A DNA stretch of 64,000 bases from Desulfonatronospira thiodismutans ASO3-1 (GTDB lineage Bacteria > Desulfobacterota > Desulfovibrionia > Desulfovibrionales > Desulfonatronovibrionaceae), in contig NZ_ACJN02000002.1 in NCBI RefSeq assembly GCF_000174435.1, positions 935,490-999,489 of the forward strand, in the 5' to 3' direction. The notes beneath the pieces were generated by a model. That model saw only the letters and a program-made list of their open reading frames with translations. It had not been told where the DNA came from and ran no database searches. This document shows, in pieces, positions 52,368 to 60,353 of this stretch. The position numbers were made by a program, and so were the translations under genes. How positions within the stretch are numbered: position 1 is the first letter of the stretch; every line of letters begins with the position of its first letter.

Positions 52368-53207
52368 GTGAACACCATCGCCTCAATGCTGGCCCGGGGC
52401 ACGGATGAACTGCGCCGGGCGGGCGTGGATTCCCCCGGCCTGTCGGCCAGAGTACTGCTGGCCCACGCCCTGGATCTTTCCACTGAAAAGCTGGTCCTGG
52501 TTTTTCAGGATCAGACATCTGATGAAATCCGCAGACATTATGAAGAACTGATCGCCCGCAGAAGCAGGGGCGAGCCTGTGGCTTATATCCTGGGGCGCAA
52601 GGAGTTTTACAGTCTTGACTTTCAGGTGAGCCCGCAGGTGTTGATTCCAAGGCCGGAAACTGAACTGTTGGTGGAGCTTGTGGGCAATAGTTACTCACGG
52701 CAGCAGAAGAAAATTTTCGCAGATCTGGGGACCGGAAGCGGGATTCTGGGCATATGCATCGCCCTTGATTTTTCCTTGTTCCTGTGTCTGGCCTGTGATA
52801 TCAGCAAGCAAGCTTTAGCAGTTGCCCGAAGTAATGCCCGCAGGCACCGGGTATCAGACAGGATCCTTTTTTTCCGGGGGGATATGGGTGCGGGTATCAA
52901 GCCCCAAAGCCTTGACTTTATAGTCTGCAATCCGCCGTACATAAGCGTCCGGGAGTTTGCCGGGCTGGAGGCGGAAGTGCGCAATTTTGAGCCCGGGCAG
53001 GCTCTTCTGTCAGGGGAAAGAGGCCTTGGACATATCAAAAGGCTGGAACAGGAGGCCGCCAGGCTTTTGCGGGGGTCCGGGCGGGTCTTTCTGGAAATGG
53101 GCAGCACCCAGGCAGATCATGTAAGGCGGATATTTTCCCGCTGGAGCAGTTGTCATATCTATCAGGACCTTGCCGGGCTGGACCGGGCGGCTGTTGTCTG
53201 CAAGTAG
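52368..53207 (+). CDS. prmC: Release-factor glutamine N5-methyltransferase
   Basis: 279 residues from GTG 52368; the frame is open back to 52290, inside prfA, but the family N-terminus fits the later start. Helical domain 1-75, then PRPETELLVEL, SAM loop FADLGTGSGILGICIAL, and the catalytic NPPY in IVCNPPYISVREF. It methylates the Gln of the GGQ motif of RF1/RF2. Located 28 bases after prfA. Confidence 0.93.
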   Translation: MNTIASMLARGTDELRRAGVDSPGLSARVLLAHALDLSTEKLVLVFQDQTSDEIRRHYEELIARRSRGEPVAYILGRKEFYSLDFQVSPQVLIPRPETELLVELVGNSYSRQQKKIFADLGTGSGILGICIALDFSLFLCLACDISKQALAVARSNARRHRVSDRILFFRGDMGAGIKPQSLDFIVCNPPYISVREFAGLEAEVRNFEPGQALLSGERGLGHIKRLEQEAARLLRGSGRVFLEMGSTQADHVRRIFSRWSSCHIYQDLAGLDRAAVVCK

Positions 53208-53259
53208 CCCTACAGCGAAATTGAGATACGATATATATTTTATAAGTTTCGCTGTAGGG
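53208..53259. repeat. Hairpin element directly after prmC (13-bp perfect arms)
   Basis: CCCTACAGCGAAA (53208-53220) and TTTCGCTGTAGGG (53247-53259) are exact complements enclosing a 26-base, very A+T-rich loop. It starts on the base after the prmC stop codon. It is not followed by a T-run, so it is not a standard terminator; it may be an operator-like dyad or a small mobile palindrome. Confidence 0.65.
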
Positions 53260-53268
53260 GTAGAGCTG

Positions 53269-53409
53269 ATGCTTAAAAGGAACAGGATTTTGCAAAAAAA
53301 ACACAACAGTAAAACAAGCATGAAATTTAAAGGCTGTTATTTCAGTGCGTTGCAGGTGGCGGGTATAGGCATTTTTTTTGCAAAGCTGCCTTTTCAGGAG
53401 GAAGTTTGA
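53269..53409 (+). CDS. Possible 46-residue small basic protein upstream of lpxC
   Basis: The ATG-initiated frame begins MLKRNRILQKKHNSK and ends PFQEEV immediately before the lpxC start (TGA directly followed by ATG 53410). It is rich in Lys/Arg, with a hydrophobic middle (ALQVAGIGIFFAKL). No clear ribosome site precedes it. It may be a leader peptide, or only the lpxC 5' untranslated region; the lpxC ribosome site (AGGAGG) lies within its last codons. Confidence 0.25.
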   Translation: MLKRNRILQKKHNSKTSMKFKGCYFSALQVAGIGIFFAKLPFQEEV

Positions 53410-54333
53410 ATGAGGCAGCAAACAATCAAAAAAGATGTCAAATGCTCAGGAGTCGGACTGCACAGCGGAGAGAGGGTCAGCCTGCACATGCGTCCGGCCG
53501 AGGAAGATACAGGTCTTGTTTTTCTGCATAAAGGTCCGGATGGCTCCAAGAGGCTGGTTCCCAGTCCGCACTCGGTCAAATCAACTGAGCTGGCCACCAC
53601 CATAGGCAACGGGGATGTCTCCATATCCACGGTGGAGCATCTGCTGGCCGCGGTTTCCGGTCTGGGCATCGACAACCTGTACATCGAGGTGGAAGGCGAT
53701 GAACTGCCCATAATGGACGGCAGCGCAGCTTCCTTTGTATTTCTCCTTCGTACAGCTGGCATTCGCAGGCAGCGTCTGCCCAGGCGCGTGCTGGGACTTA
53801 GCCGCTCCATAGTTTACAAAAACGGCCAGCGCTGGATCAAGGCCATGCCCTACAACGGGCTCAAAATAAAATACACCATTGATTTTTCTCATCCCATGGT
53901 GGGCAGTCAGTCCTACCAGTTTGAGCAGAACCCGCAGCATTTTGTAAGATCTCTGGCCAAGGCCCGAACTTTCGGGTTTTTAAAGGACGTGGAAAAGCTC
54001 CAGAGCCAGGGACTGGCTTTAGGCGGCACCCTGAACAATGCCGTGGTCCTTGACGAGTACGGCATCGTCAATCCAGACGGCCTTCGCTACAGCGATGAGC
54101 TTGTGCGGCACAAGATTCTGGACTTCATGGGAGACATGAGCCTGATGGGTATTTCCCTGTGGGGATCATTCGAGGTCCACTGTTCCGGGCATTCCTTCAA
54201 CAATTCTTTTCTAAGATTTCTGGATGAAAACAGGGACGACTATCTGCACCAGGTGGATTTCGGCGGCCAGGAAATAGCAGTCCCCGAGTACGAACCTAAG
54301 GCAGCGCATCAGCCTCAGCCTGCCTGGGCCTGA
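53410..54333 (+). CDS. lpxC: UDP-3-O-acyl-N-acetylglucosamine deacetylase
   Basis: 307 residues. Zn-dependent committed step of lipid A synthesis. Start KKDVKCSGVGLHSGERV; metal-binding VEHLLAAVSGLGIDN and HKILDFMGDMSLMG; C-terminal HSFNNSFLRFL in the position of the HKAGH-type motif. AGGAGG precedes the ATG. Its presence indicates a Gram-negative outer membrane with lipid A. Confidence 0.95.
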   Translation: MRQQTIKKDVKCSGVGLHSGERVSLHMRPAEEDTGLVFLHKGPDGSKRLVPSPHSVKSTELATTIGNGDVSISTVEHLLAAVSGLGIDNLYIEVEGDELPIMDGSAASFVFLLRTAGIRRQRLPRRVLGLSRSIVYKNGQRWIKAMPYNGLKIKYTIDFSHPMVGSQSYQFEQNPQHFVRSLAKARTFGFLKDVEKLQSQGLALGGTLNNAVVLDEYGIVNPDGLRYSDELVRHKILDFMGDMSLMGISLWGSFEVHCSGHSFNNSFLRFLDENRDDYLHQVDFGGQEIAVPEYEPKAAHQPQPAWA

Positions 54334-54364
54334 TGGGGTGAAAGCCCCGCGCCCCTTGGCAGGC

Positions 54365-55009
54365 TCAGACGGCCCCGCCATAAGATTCCAGCCAGTGCAC
54401 CAACTGTTTGTAATTCGGATTGCGTGCCGGTCTGAAATTCCTGTTTTTAAGCGCCTTTACCAGGTCTTCCCGGCTGCGGACGGGCTCTGTAAATAATGTC
54501 CCTACTCTGCCCAGTTCTTCCAGGCAGTGGGCGTCACTACCCCCGGTAAGGCTGATCCCGTGCTTTTCCTGCCAGTTTTGAGCCAGGGAGTTTTCCAGTT
54601 CGGAGTTTCTGCCGTTTAATCCTTCAGCATAGCTGATTATCCCCCTGGAAACGAGTTTTTCATCCACCTTCTGCATTGCCCTGTAGGGGTGCGAGGCTAT
54701 TATCACCCCGCCGGCCCGGTTTACCCGCCGGGTTATCTCCGGGGCAGGCAGGTAGGGTTCAAATTCTTCGTGAGGGCCGAAAATCAAAAAATGGCCATCT
54801 AAGCTGGAGTACTCCTGTCCTACAATCACGCAAAGCCCGTCATCCTGAACCCCCTCCCGGATCTGGTGCCTGGCTTGGGTAGTGTTGTGATCGGTAATGC
54901 ACACTCCGTCCAGATTGAGTAAACGGGCCTCGGCCAGGATATCCTCCAGGGGAAGCATGCTGCAGGGGGAGATCAGGGAATGGACATGCAGGTCGAATAA
55001 AAAGGGCAT
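54365..55009 (-). CDS. PHP-domain phosphoesterase-like protein
   Basis: 214 residues from ATG 55009 (GAGG 8 bases upstream; ATG 55015 is too close to it). Metal-binding motifs of PHP domains are DLHVHSLISPCS, GVCITDHNTT, the E and H of VIVGQEYSS and ASHPYRA, and GGSDAHCLEELG. The whole protein is one PHP domain. Substrates of such stand-alone PHP proteins range from nucleotides to small phosphates. It overlaps neither neighbour; a 75-residue gene lies just upstream on the same strand. Confidence 0.88.
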   Translation of the reverse strand: MPFLFDLHVHSLISPCSMLPLEDILAEARLLNLDGVCITDHNTTQARHQIREGVQDDGLCVIVGQEYSSLDGHFLIFGPHEEFEPYLPAPEITRRVNRAGGVIIASHPYRAMQKVDEKLVSRGIISYAEGLNGRNSELENSLAQNWQEKHGISLTGGSDAHCLEELGRVGTLFTEPVRSREDLVKALKNRNFRPARNPNYKQLVHWLESYGGAV

Positions 55010-55034
55010 TTTCATCACCTCATCAGTAAGGTCT

Positions 55035-55262
55035 TTACCCTTTTTCATCGTTTTTTCCGGAATCAAACATCTGTCCGAGCCCCGTATTCTTGAAGATGAT
55101 TCTGGTTGCTGTTTCATCGGCAGCCTCGGCCAGGTCCATGAGCCTTTCCAGGTAATCAAGTATCTCCATGCGACGTTCTTCTGAGGACCATTCGAAATCC
55201 TCTTCCAGTTCCCCGGATTTGATATATTTTTCCAGGTCGCTTAAAAACTTTTCGTTGAGCAT
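55035..55262 (-). CDS. Small acidic hypothetical protein
   Basis: 75 residues, MLNEKFLSDLEKYIKSGEL at the start, rich in Glu and predicted helical throughout, with no Cys or His site. CGGAG lies 5 bases before the ATG. It is 25 bases upstream of the PHP gene in the same direction, so probably co-transcribed. I do not recognise the family. Confidence 0.65.
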   Translation of the reverse strand: MLNEKFLSDLEKYIKSGELEEDFEWSSEERRMEILDYLERLMDLAEAADETATRIIFKNTGLGQMFDSGKNDEKG

Positions 55263-55488
55263 TTAAACTCCGGTTGAGTGGTTTGACTTGCTGCTACACA
55301 GGCCAGGGCTCATGAGCCATTGAGCGAAGGACCGTCATGAGCTGATGTAATTATGGAGCCTGTGCATAAAAAATGCAAGATTTTGCTGCTGTTATAAGAT
55401 ATAGTCCAGGTCATGGGGTTTGTCGAGACCTGCAGGCTTTAAAAATCGCTTGACTGAGCAGAACCTCATGGATTAGTTTTTAATATAA

Positions 55489-55574
55489 GCCGGGGTGGTG
55501 AAACTGGTAGACGCACGGGACTCAAAATCCCGCGGGCTTTGCCCATGAGGGTTCGAATCCCTCCCCCGGCACCA
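55489..55574 (+). tRNA. tRNA-Leu (anticodon CAA), CCA encoded
   Basis: 86 bases with acceptor stem GCCGGGG/CCCCGGC, discriminator A and encoded CCA. The anticodon stem CGGGA/TCCCG closes the loop CTCAAAA, so the anticodon is CAA (reads UUG). A long variable arm (CGGGC.TTTGCCCATGA region) and GGTTCGAATCC T-arm are those of a class II tRNA. Confidence 0.96.
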
Positions 55575-55585
55575 CAATAAAATCA

Positions 55586-55632
55586 AAGGGTTAGGGCTTG
55601 CTGGTCAGTATAGGCTCTAACCCTTATTTTTT
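55586..55632 (+). terminator. Terminator after tRNA-Leu
   Basis: AAGGGTTAG (55586-55594) pairs with CTAACCCTT (55617-55625) and is followed by ATTTTTTG. The loop is long (22 bases). Confidence 0.7.
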
Positions 55633-55783
55633 GCAAGTAAGCATATAGTAATAGGTTTCAATAAAATCTTAACATAAAATTTGTTTTTGGCTACCATTTC
55701 TGCAAACACAATTACCATGTCAATATCCATGCCTTAAGGGGAACCACTCTGGGGGCAAGTACCGGCCCGGGGACAGTCTCCAG

Positions 55784-55800
55784 TCACGCCAGAGGCGTGA
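55784..55800. repeat. REP-like palindrome TCACGCC-AGA-GGCGTGA
   Basis: A further member of the family seen at 4510, 15511, 33824 and 38915. It directly precedes the remnant 3' end of the first PIN toxin. Confidence 0.65.
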
Positions 55801-55810
55801 GTGCCGGCAA

Positions 55811-56235
55811 TCAACATCGAGGATTACCTGAATGGTTACCAGAAATCACTGGCCAGCACATGAGGCCGCTAATTTTTTTGAAATGGTTATCGTAACTTAT
55901 CAGTGTGGCTTCGGTCTCTATGGCATGTGCCGCGATCCAGACGTCATTGATGGGTAATGGGTGCCTGCATGTTTTAGCTCGGACTTAATCCGGCCGAAAA
56001 TCATGGCTGTTGGAAAAGTTGCGTTGAGTACCCGAACCGAAGGCTTGGCCAGAAAACGCCGAAGTAAATCCCTGTTGATTTCCTCTTTGCTGCCCCCTTT
56101 GAATCCCGCTTCGAGCTCTCCCAGGACAATAATTGATACAAAAACTATTTCAGCCTGTCCCAGGGCATCGAGTACCTGATAACTGCCCCTTAAAAAGGCG
56201 GTGTAAGCGTTGGTATCCAGCAAAATCTTGTTCAC
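55811..56235 (-). pseudogene. VapC-type PIN toxin broken by a one-base frameshift
   Basis: The frame from ATG 56235 reads MNKILLDTNAYTAFLRGSYQ and continues normally to SELKHAGT, then shifts at CATTACCC (about 55960) and stops at 55918. In the other frame the expected end follows at once: INDVWIAAHAIETEATLI, then SYDNHFKKISGL. One added T (CATTTACCC) would restore a single protein. All four PIN acidic residues are present across the two frames (LDTN, GELE, NDVW, SYDNH). Its start overlaps the antitoxin stop (ATGA). Confidence 0.82.
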
Positions 56236-56489
56236 TGCCAGTCTTCCTGGTGAACTTGATCCAGCTCCCGGGTTCGCAGGCGGAATTCATTCTCATCGTT
56301 TTCAGACCAGACGCCGAAAAGCTCAAGAAAATCCTTTCTGCGCTCTTGCTCCCCCTGAGAGGGCACTTGCAGGGCCTGGGCCAAGAGATTCTTAACTGTC
56401 TTGTTCAGACTGGTCCCATCGCTTTTGGCCTTTTGCCGGATCAAAGTATCCAGAGGGTCTTCAAGATTGTGAATGGTAATGGATTTCAT
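56232..56489 (-). CDS. Ribbon-helix-helix antitoxin of the broken VapC
   Basis: 85 residues, MKSITIHNLEDPLDTLIRQ then SLNKTVKNLLAQAL, the short RHH DNA-binding segment of FitA/VapB-type antitoxins, and a Glu-rich C-terminal toxin-binding tail (RTRELDQVHQEDW). AAGGAGG precedes the ATG. It overlaps the toxin start by four bases. It is intact. Confidence 0.85.
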   Translation of the reverse strand: MKSITIHNLEDPLDTLIRQKAKSDGTSLNKTVKNLLAQALQVPSQGEQERRKDFLELFGVWSENDENEFRLRTRELDQVHQEDWQ

Positions 56490-56840
56490 TACTAGCCTCC
56501 TTGGTGAACCAGGATGGTAATTTATGGTGTATGATATATCTTGCCCGGTGTTGAGTCAATGGCCATGTTAGGCATCATTTCCCGTTCAGTGTGTCGCTTC
56601 ATACGACCTTGAAAGACAATATGTTGCAGGAAGCACACCATGTTGCTCGGGTCTTTTCATTGAGGCTCCAAGTCGTAAACGTTCAGATCTTCCTGTATGC
56701 AATCAAAGAGCATGTACTCAAAGTCAGGTAGATTGGCCTTGAAAGGCTCACCAGGAACTATACTCAACTCAAACTTTTTATATTGCATATTTATACCTGG
56801 GGGACTTAACATTTTCTTTAGAAAAATGGAGGACATGACT

Positions 56841-57047
56841 ATGACTACAGTAGAGAAAATTCAGGATGAAATACTCTCTTTACCTGACTCTGAAAAAAGC
56901 CGTCTTTTCAGGTGGTTTGCTGATTATGAAGCAAAAGTCTGGGATCATGAGATTGAAAGAAATTTTACGCAGGGTGGCAGAGGCCAGGAATTTTTGGACA
57001 GGGTGAAATCTGACTATAAAGCTGGAAAGTGGTCAAGATGGGATTAA
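56841..57047 (+). CDS. Antitoxin-like small protein
   Basis: 68 residues from ATG 56841 (GGAGG 8 bases upstream; ATG 56835 is an alternative). MTTVEKIQDEILSLPDSEKSRLFRWFADYEAKVWDHEIERNF resembles small antitoxin-type proteins that precede RelE/ParE-like toxins. The next frame overlaps its end and begins like such a toxin, but is broken. It is named by context and N-terminal pattern only. Confidence 0.6.
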   Translation: MTTVEKIQDEILSLPDSEKSRLFRWFADYEAKVWDHEIERNFTQGGRGQEFLDRVKSDYKAGKWSRWD

Positions 57048-57160
57048 GGTCTTTTACATATCCTAAAAACTCAACTCATGCGCGGTCCATCAGACGGTTC
57101 CGCCTCTGGTGGTCAATTTTTGGTTGTCACAACCACGCAACCATCCTTGACATCTGGGCA
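57038..57160 (+). pseudogene. Remnant of a RelE/ParE-like toxin start
   Basis: ATG 57038 overlaps the antitoxin stop and reads MGLRSFTYPKNS, similar to the first residues of RelE/ParE-type toxins (RSFTTPRFW-like). After about 12 codons the resemblance is lost and no toxin-sized frame follows. 57048-57225 contains no other gene. Confidence 0.4.
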
Positions 57161-57225
57161 TGCAATAGGGCATAAAAAGGCATAACCTTATTAAGGGCAG
57201 AAAATTTATTGCCGGGGAGGATGAC

Positions 57226-57462
57226 GTGAGCAATATTACTTTCAAGGCAGATGACGAAGTTATCAAAAAAGCCCGCAAGGTGGCCATTGATAAAAATACC
57301 ACCTTGACCCGGATGTTGAGAGAGTATCTGGTTTCATTGGCCAGACTGGAAGATGAAAAGAAAGCAGTGGCGCTGTCCAGGCTGGAAAAGACCTTTGAGC
57401 GCCACAGCCGGGACATGGGCAGGAGAGAATGGAGCAGGGAGGATCTGTATGAGCACTCCTGA
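57226..57462 (+). CDS. CopG/DUF6364-like antitoxin of the second PIN toxin
   Basis: 78 residues from GTG 57226 with GGAGG 6 bases upstream. MSNITFKADDEVIKKARKVAIDKNTTLTRMLREYL is an RHH-type DNA-binding segment; the C-terminus is charged (REWSREDLYEHS). It overlaps the toxin start by 14 bases. Intact. Confidence 0.82.
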   Translation: MSNITFKADDEVIKKARKVAIDKNTTLTRMLREYLVSLARLEDEKKAVALSRLEKTFERHSRDMGRREWSREDLYEHS

Positions 57463-57875
57463 CCAATGCTTCATCGACACCAATGTGGTAGTTTATGCCT
57501 ATGACCGGCATGAGCCCCATAAAAGGGAGACTGCCCGGCAGATCCTGAGGCGAGGTATAAAGGATGAAAATATCGTTTTATCCCCCCCAGGTGCTGAGTG
57601 AGTTTTTTGTTGTGGTCACGAAAAAGATAAAGGAGCCCCTTGCTCCTGCGCAAGCCCTGGAAATCATCCAGACTTTGAGTGTAGTTCCAGCCGTGGACAT
57701 GGATTGCCTGCTGGTGGAGAGGGGAATAGCTATCCATATGCAGCACAGTATCTCTTATTGGGACGCACTGATTTTGGCTGCTGCGGAAAGAGCACGGTGC
57801 AACATTTTGCTCACCGAGGATCTGAAAGCGGGAGAGGTTTACAATAAAGTGACCGTGCATAATCCGTTTCGGTGA
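57449..57875 (+). pseudogene. VapC-type PIN toxin frameshifted in a seven-C run
   Basis: ATG 57449 (GGGAGG upstream) reads MSTPDQCFIDTNVVVYAYDR up to ENIVLS, then a run of seven C (57582-57588) shifts the frame to a stop at 57601. With six C the protein would continue SPQVLSEFFVVVTKKIKEPL to the end at 57875 (about 142 residues). PIN acidic residues are all kept: FIDTN, LSEFF, YWDALI and LTEDL. It may be a reversible slippage site, a recent mutation, or a sequencing error. Confidence 0.85.
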
Positions 57876-58193
57876 CCAGGAGTATCTGTCTTTTGTAACC
57901 ATTCAGGGTGTGCCGGAATCACGCCTCTGGCGGGACTGTCCCCAGATTTTGTGCCAGGAACTACAACTGAGTGCCCCCTGAGAGTGTACAATTACTTATG
58001 CTTCAAGCAAAGCGCTGAATTGATACAGTCAGTCAAGCACTGGCAGCCGAGTATTATTTATCCAGTTACTTAAGGTCTCTTTTCAAAATTTGCTGCTTCG
58101 CCACAATGGACAGGCAATGCGGGGCATTTTATAGAGAACCACCCGCCTGAAACTTGTTCAGGCAGGTGGCTGGGTATCGCGTGGGAAAGAAGC
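57876..58193. other. Intergenic region with decayed REP palindrome
   Basis: 318 bases without a gene. AACCATTCAGGG and TCACGCCTCTGGCGGGA (57919-57935) match the context at 4490-4530, with one arm altered. The rest (57990-58190) shows nothing recognisable except a short CACCCGCCTGAA..TTCAGGCAGGTGG hairpin near 58140-58170 that may be the terminator of the DJ-1/PfpI gene. Confidence 0.5.
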
Positions 58194-58718
58194 TTATATC
58201 CTGCTCATGCCTTCTAAGGCGGCGCGCATGAAGGCAGGCAGATCATCTGGTGTGCGGCTGGTGATGAGATTTTTGTCCACCACTACTTCTTCATCCACCC
58301 AGTTGGCTCCGGCATGGATGAGGTCGTCCTTGATGGCGAAAAACGAGGTCACCTTTTTATCTTGTAAAATCCTGGCCGAGGCCAGCATCCAGCCGCCGTG
58401 GCAGATGGCGGCCACTACCTTGCCCTGATTGAACATCTCCCGGACCAGGTTTACCATTGCCTCGTGCCGGCGCATGAAGTCCGGGGCGAATCCTCCGGGG
58501 ATGACTATCCCGGCGTAATCGCCGGGGACGGCGTCTTTGGCGGCCAGGGAGGAAGTTGCCGTGGTTCCGCCCTTGCCCGGGTAGGTCTTTTTGGCCTCGG
58601 GAGCTACCACATCCACATGGGCCCCGGCTTCCAGAAGGCGGTAATAGGGATATACAAATTCATAGTCGTTGTACATCTGTTCCACCATGACCATGGTTTT
58701 TCTGCCTTTGAGTTCCAT
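58194..58718 (-). CDS. DJ-1/PfpI family protein
   Basis: 174 residues from ATG 58718 (AAGGAG upstream). The nucleophile-elbow Cys is in VVAAICHGGWML; Glu of EQMYNDYEF and GIVIPGGFAPDFMRR complete the family pattern. YhbO/PfpI-like members have been described as proteases or deglycases/glyoxalases; the activity here is not fixed by sequence. Intact, with a terminator upstream separating it from the antiporter-like operon. Confidence 0.9.
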   Translation of the reverse strand: MELKGRKTMVMVEQMYNDYEFVYPYYRLLEAGAHVDVVAPEAKKTYPGKGGTTATSSLAAKDAVPGDYAGIVIPGGFAPDFMRRHEAMVNLVREMFNQGKVVAAICHGGWMLASARILQDKKVTSFFAIKDDLIHAGANWVDEEVVVDKNLITSRTPDDLPAFMRAALEGMSRI

Positions 58719-58763
58719 TGCGATCTCCTTTTTCTGCATCTGGTTTGGACAATTTGAAAAAGC

Positions 58764-58794
58764 AAAAGGCACCCTGTTGTTCAGGGTGCCTTTT
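58764..58794. terminator. Bidirectional terminator between the antiporter-like operon and the DJ-1 gene
   Basis: AAAAGGCACCCTG (58764-58776) pairs with CAGGGTGCCTTTT (58782-58794) around TTGTT. It has T-runs on both strands and follows the end of the minus-strand membrane operon. Confidence 0.88.
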
Positions 58795-58844
58795 TTGTAG
58801 TTAATTAAGGAGAGGATGACCAGGAGCTTATCACTCCTCACGCA

Positions 58845-60353
58845 TTATCTGTTGGCCAGTACCTGAGTTATGACCGGGTCGAAAAGATCCAGGATAAATG
58901 AAGGATAAAGTCCAAGGAATGCTGCCAGCAAGACAACTCCTATGAGAGGTATTGTCATAAGCCAGGGCGGATCCTTAATATGGTCATCATTTTTCAAGTT
59001 TTCCGGCAGTTTGCCGAAGAAGATTCTCATTGTAAAGTAGAATGCATATCCTACAGTTAAAAGAATTGCCATTAATCCAAGAATACCTGTAGTAATTCCG
59101 ACAGCATCCGCTCGTTCGAAAATACCAGTAAACATTATGACTTCTGCCGGCAGACTGCTAAAGGGAGGTATTCCAGCCAGCATCATGCCGCCGCACATAA
59201 ATAGTACTGCAGTAATGGGCATTTTATATGCCAATCCGCTTAAGTGATTTATGTTGCGGATGTGAGTCATGTAAACCACCAGCCCGCAGGTGGAAAAGAA
59301 GACAGTCTTGCCCATAATGTGACTCAAAAAGAAGAAGAGTCCCCCTTCAATTCCTGCAGCAGTCAACGCACCTATGCCCAGCATTGAGTATGCGCTCTGG
59401 CTGATGGTGGAGCAGGCTGGAATCCGCTTCATATCCGTCTGGGCCAGAGTCAGAAGCGAGCCATAGATCATGGTTGCAACAGCCAGGATCATAATAGGCG
59501 GCCCGAACACCTGCATATCATCATATAGAGGCAGAACAAGGGTTCTGACTATAACGTAGGCTGCGATATTGGCATATACTGCCAGCAGTCCGGCTATGCA
59601 TGTAGGATGTTCAGCATGCACCCAGGGCATCCATACATGCAGCGGGATTATTGCCAGCTTGGCAAACATGCCGATGAGAATGATCAGTATGGCCCAGAAT
59701 GCCAGAGGATTGCCCGACATCTGATGAAGCTGGTCAATCTGAAAGGTGCCTATCTGGGAGTAGATAATAAGGACGCCGGCCAAAAACAGAACAGCCGAGA
59801 AGATTCCCCAGATCAGACACATGGTGGCCACCCTGACCCGCTCATAGTATCCAAAATAGGCCATGAGAAAATACAGAATAATAGTGAGTACTTCAAGGAA
59901 GAAATACAGGACAACGAGGTCGGCTGCGAAGCTTACACCCATAAAGCCCAGCGGAAAGAAAAGAAAGAGGTAGAAAAAGCAGGAGTAATAGCTGACCTCT
60001 TCTTTATAGGTTGCGCCTTCGTAGATCAGCTCAATGCGGTGATCTACATATTTAATTGAATATATGCATAGCACTAGACATAAAATGTTACATATCAAAG
60101 CAACGGCTATGCTCAAGCCATCTGCCAAGAGGGAAAATCTTATGTCAGGGTTTATCAATATCTGATAATCGACCTTAATGGGATCTCCCTGGGACACACT
60201 TGTCAATGCCACCAGCAATAGACCAGTGGTATAAGCCAGGCCGATTACAGCCAGCCATCCAGCATTTTTGCCTAATTGGTACCTGAACAGAAATATGAGC
60301 AGGGCTACCAGAGCAGGTATAAAGATGATCTGGACAAGAATAGAAGGGATCAT
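58845..60353 (-). CDS. Proton-translocating membrane subunit (NuoM/MrpD-like), third copy
   Basis: 502 residues with about 14 membrane helices. Antiporter-family markers are the TM5 glutamate in LYFFLEVLTI, TM7 lysine in FAKLAIIPLHVWMP, and TM12 lysine in SHIMGKTVFF. The TM8 lysine position is Asn (AVYANIAAYVIVR). It is the last gene of the minus-strand operon, overlapping the previous gene by four bases (ATGA). The family couples redox or other ion gradients to H+ or Na+ movement in complex I-like and Mrp assemblies. Confidence 0.9.
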   Translation of the reverse strand: MIPSILVQIIFIPALVALLIFLFRYQLGKNAGWLAVIGLAYTTGLLLVALTSVSQGDPIKVDYQILINPDIRFSLLADGLSIAVALICNILCLVLCIYSIKYVDHRIELIYEGATYKEEVSYYSCFFYLFLFFPLGFMGVSFAADLVVLYFFLEVLTIILYFLMAYFGYYERVRVATMCLIWGIFSAVLFLAGVLIIYSQIGTFQIDQLHQMSGNPLAFWAILIILIGMFAKLAIIPLHVWMPWVHAEHPTCIAGLLAVYANIAAYVIVRTLVLPLYDDMQVFGPPIMILAVATMIYGSLLTLAQTDMKRIPACSTISQSAYSMLGIGALTAAGIEGGLFFFLSHIMGKTVFFSTCGLVVYMTHIRNINHLSGLAYKMPITAVLFMCGGMMLAGIPPFSSLPAEVIMFTGIFERADAVGITTGILGLMAILLTVGYAFYFTMRIFFGKLPENLKNDDHIKDPPWLMTIPLIGVVLLAAFLGLYPSFILDLFDPVITQVLANR

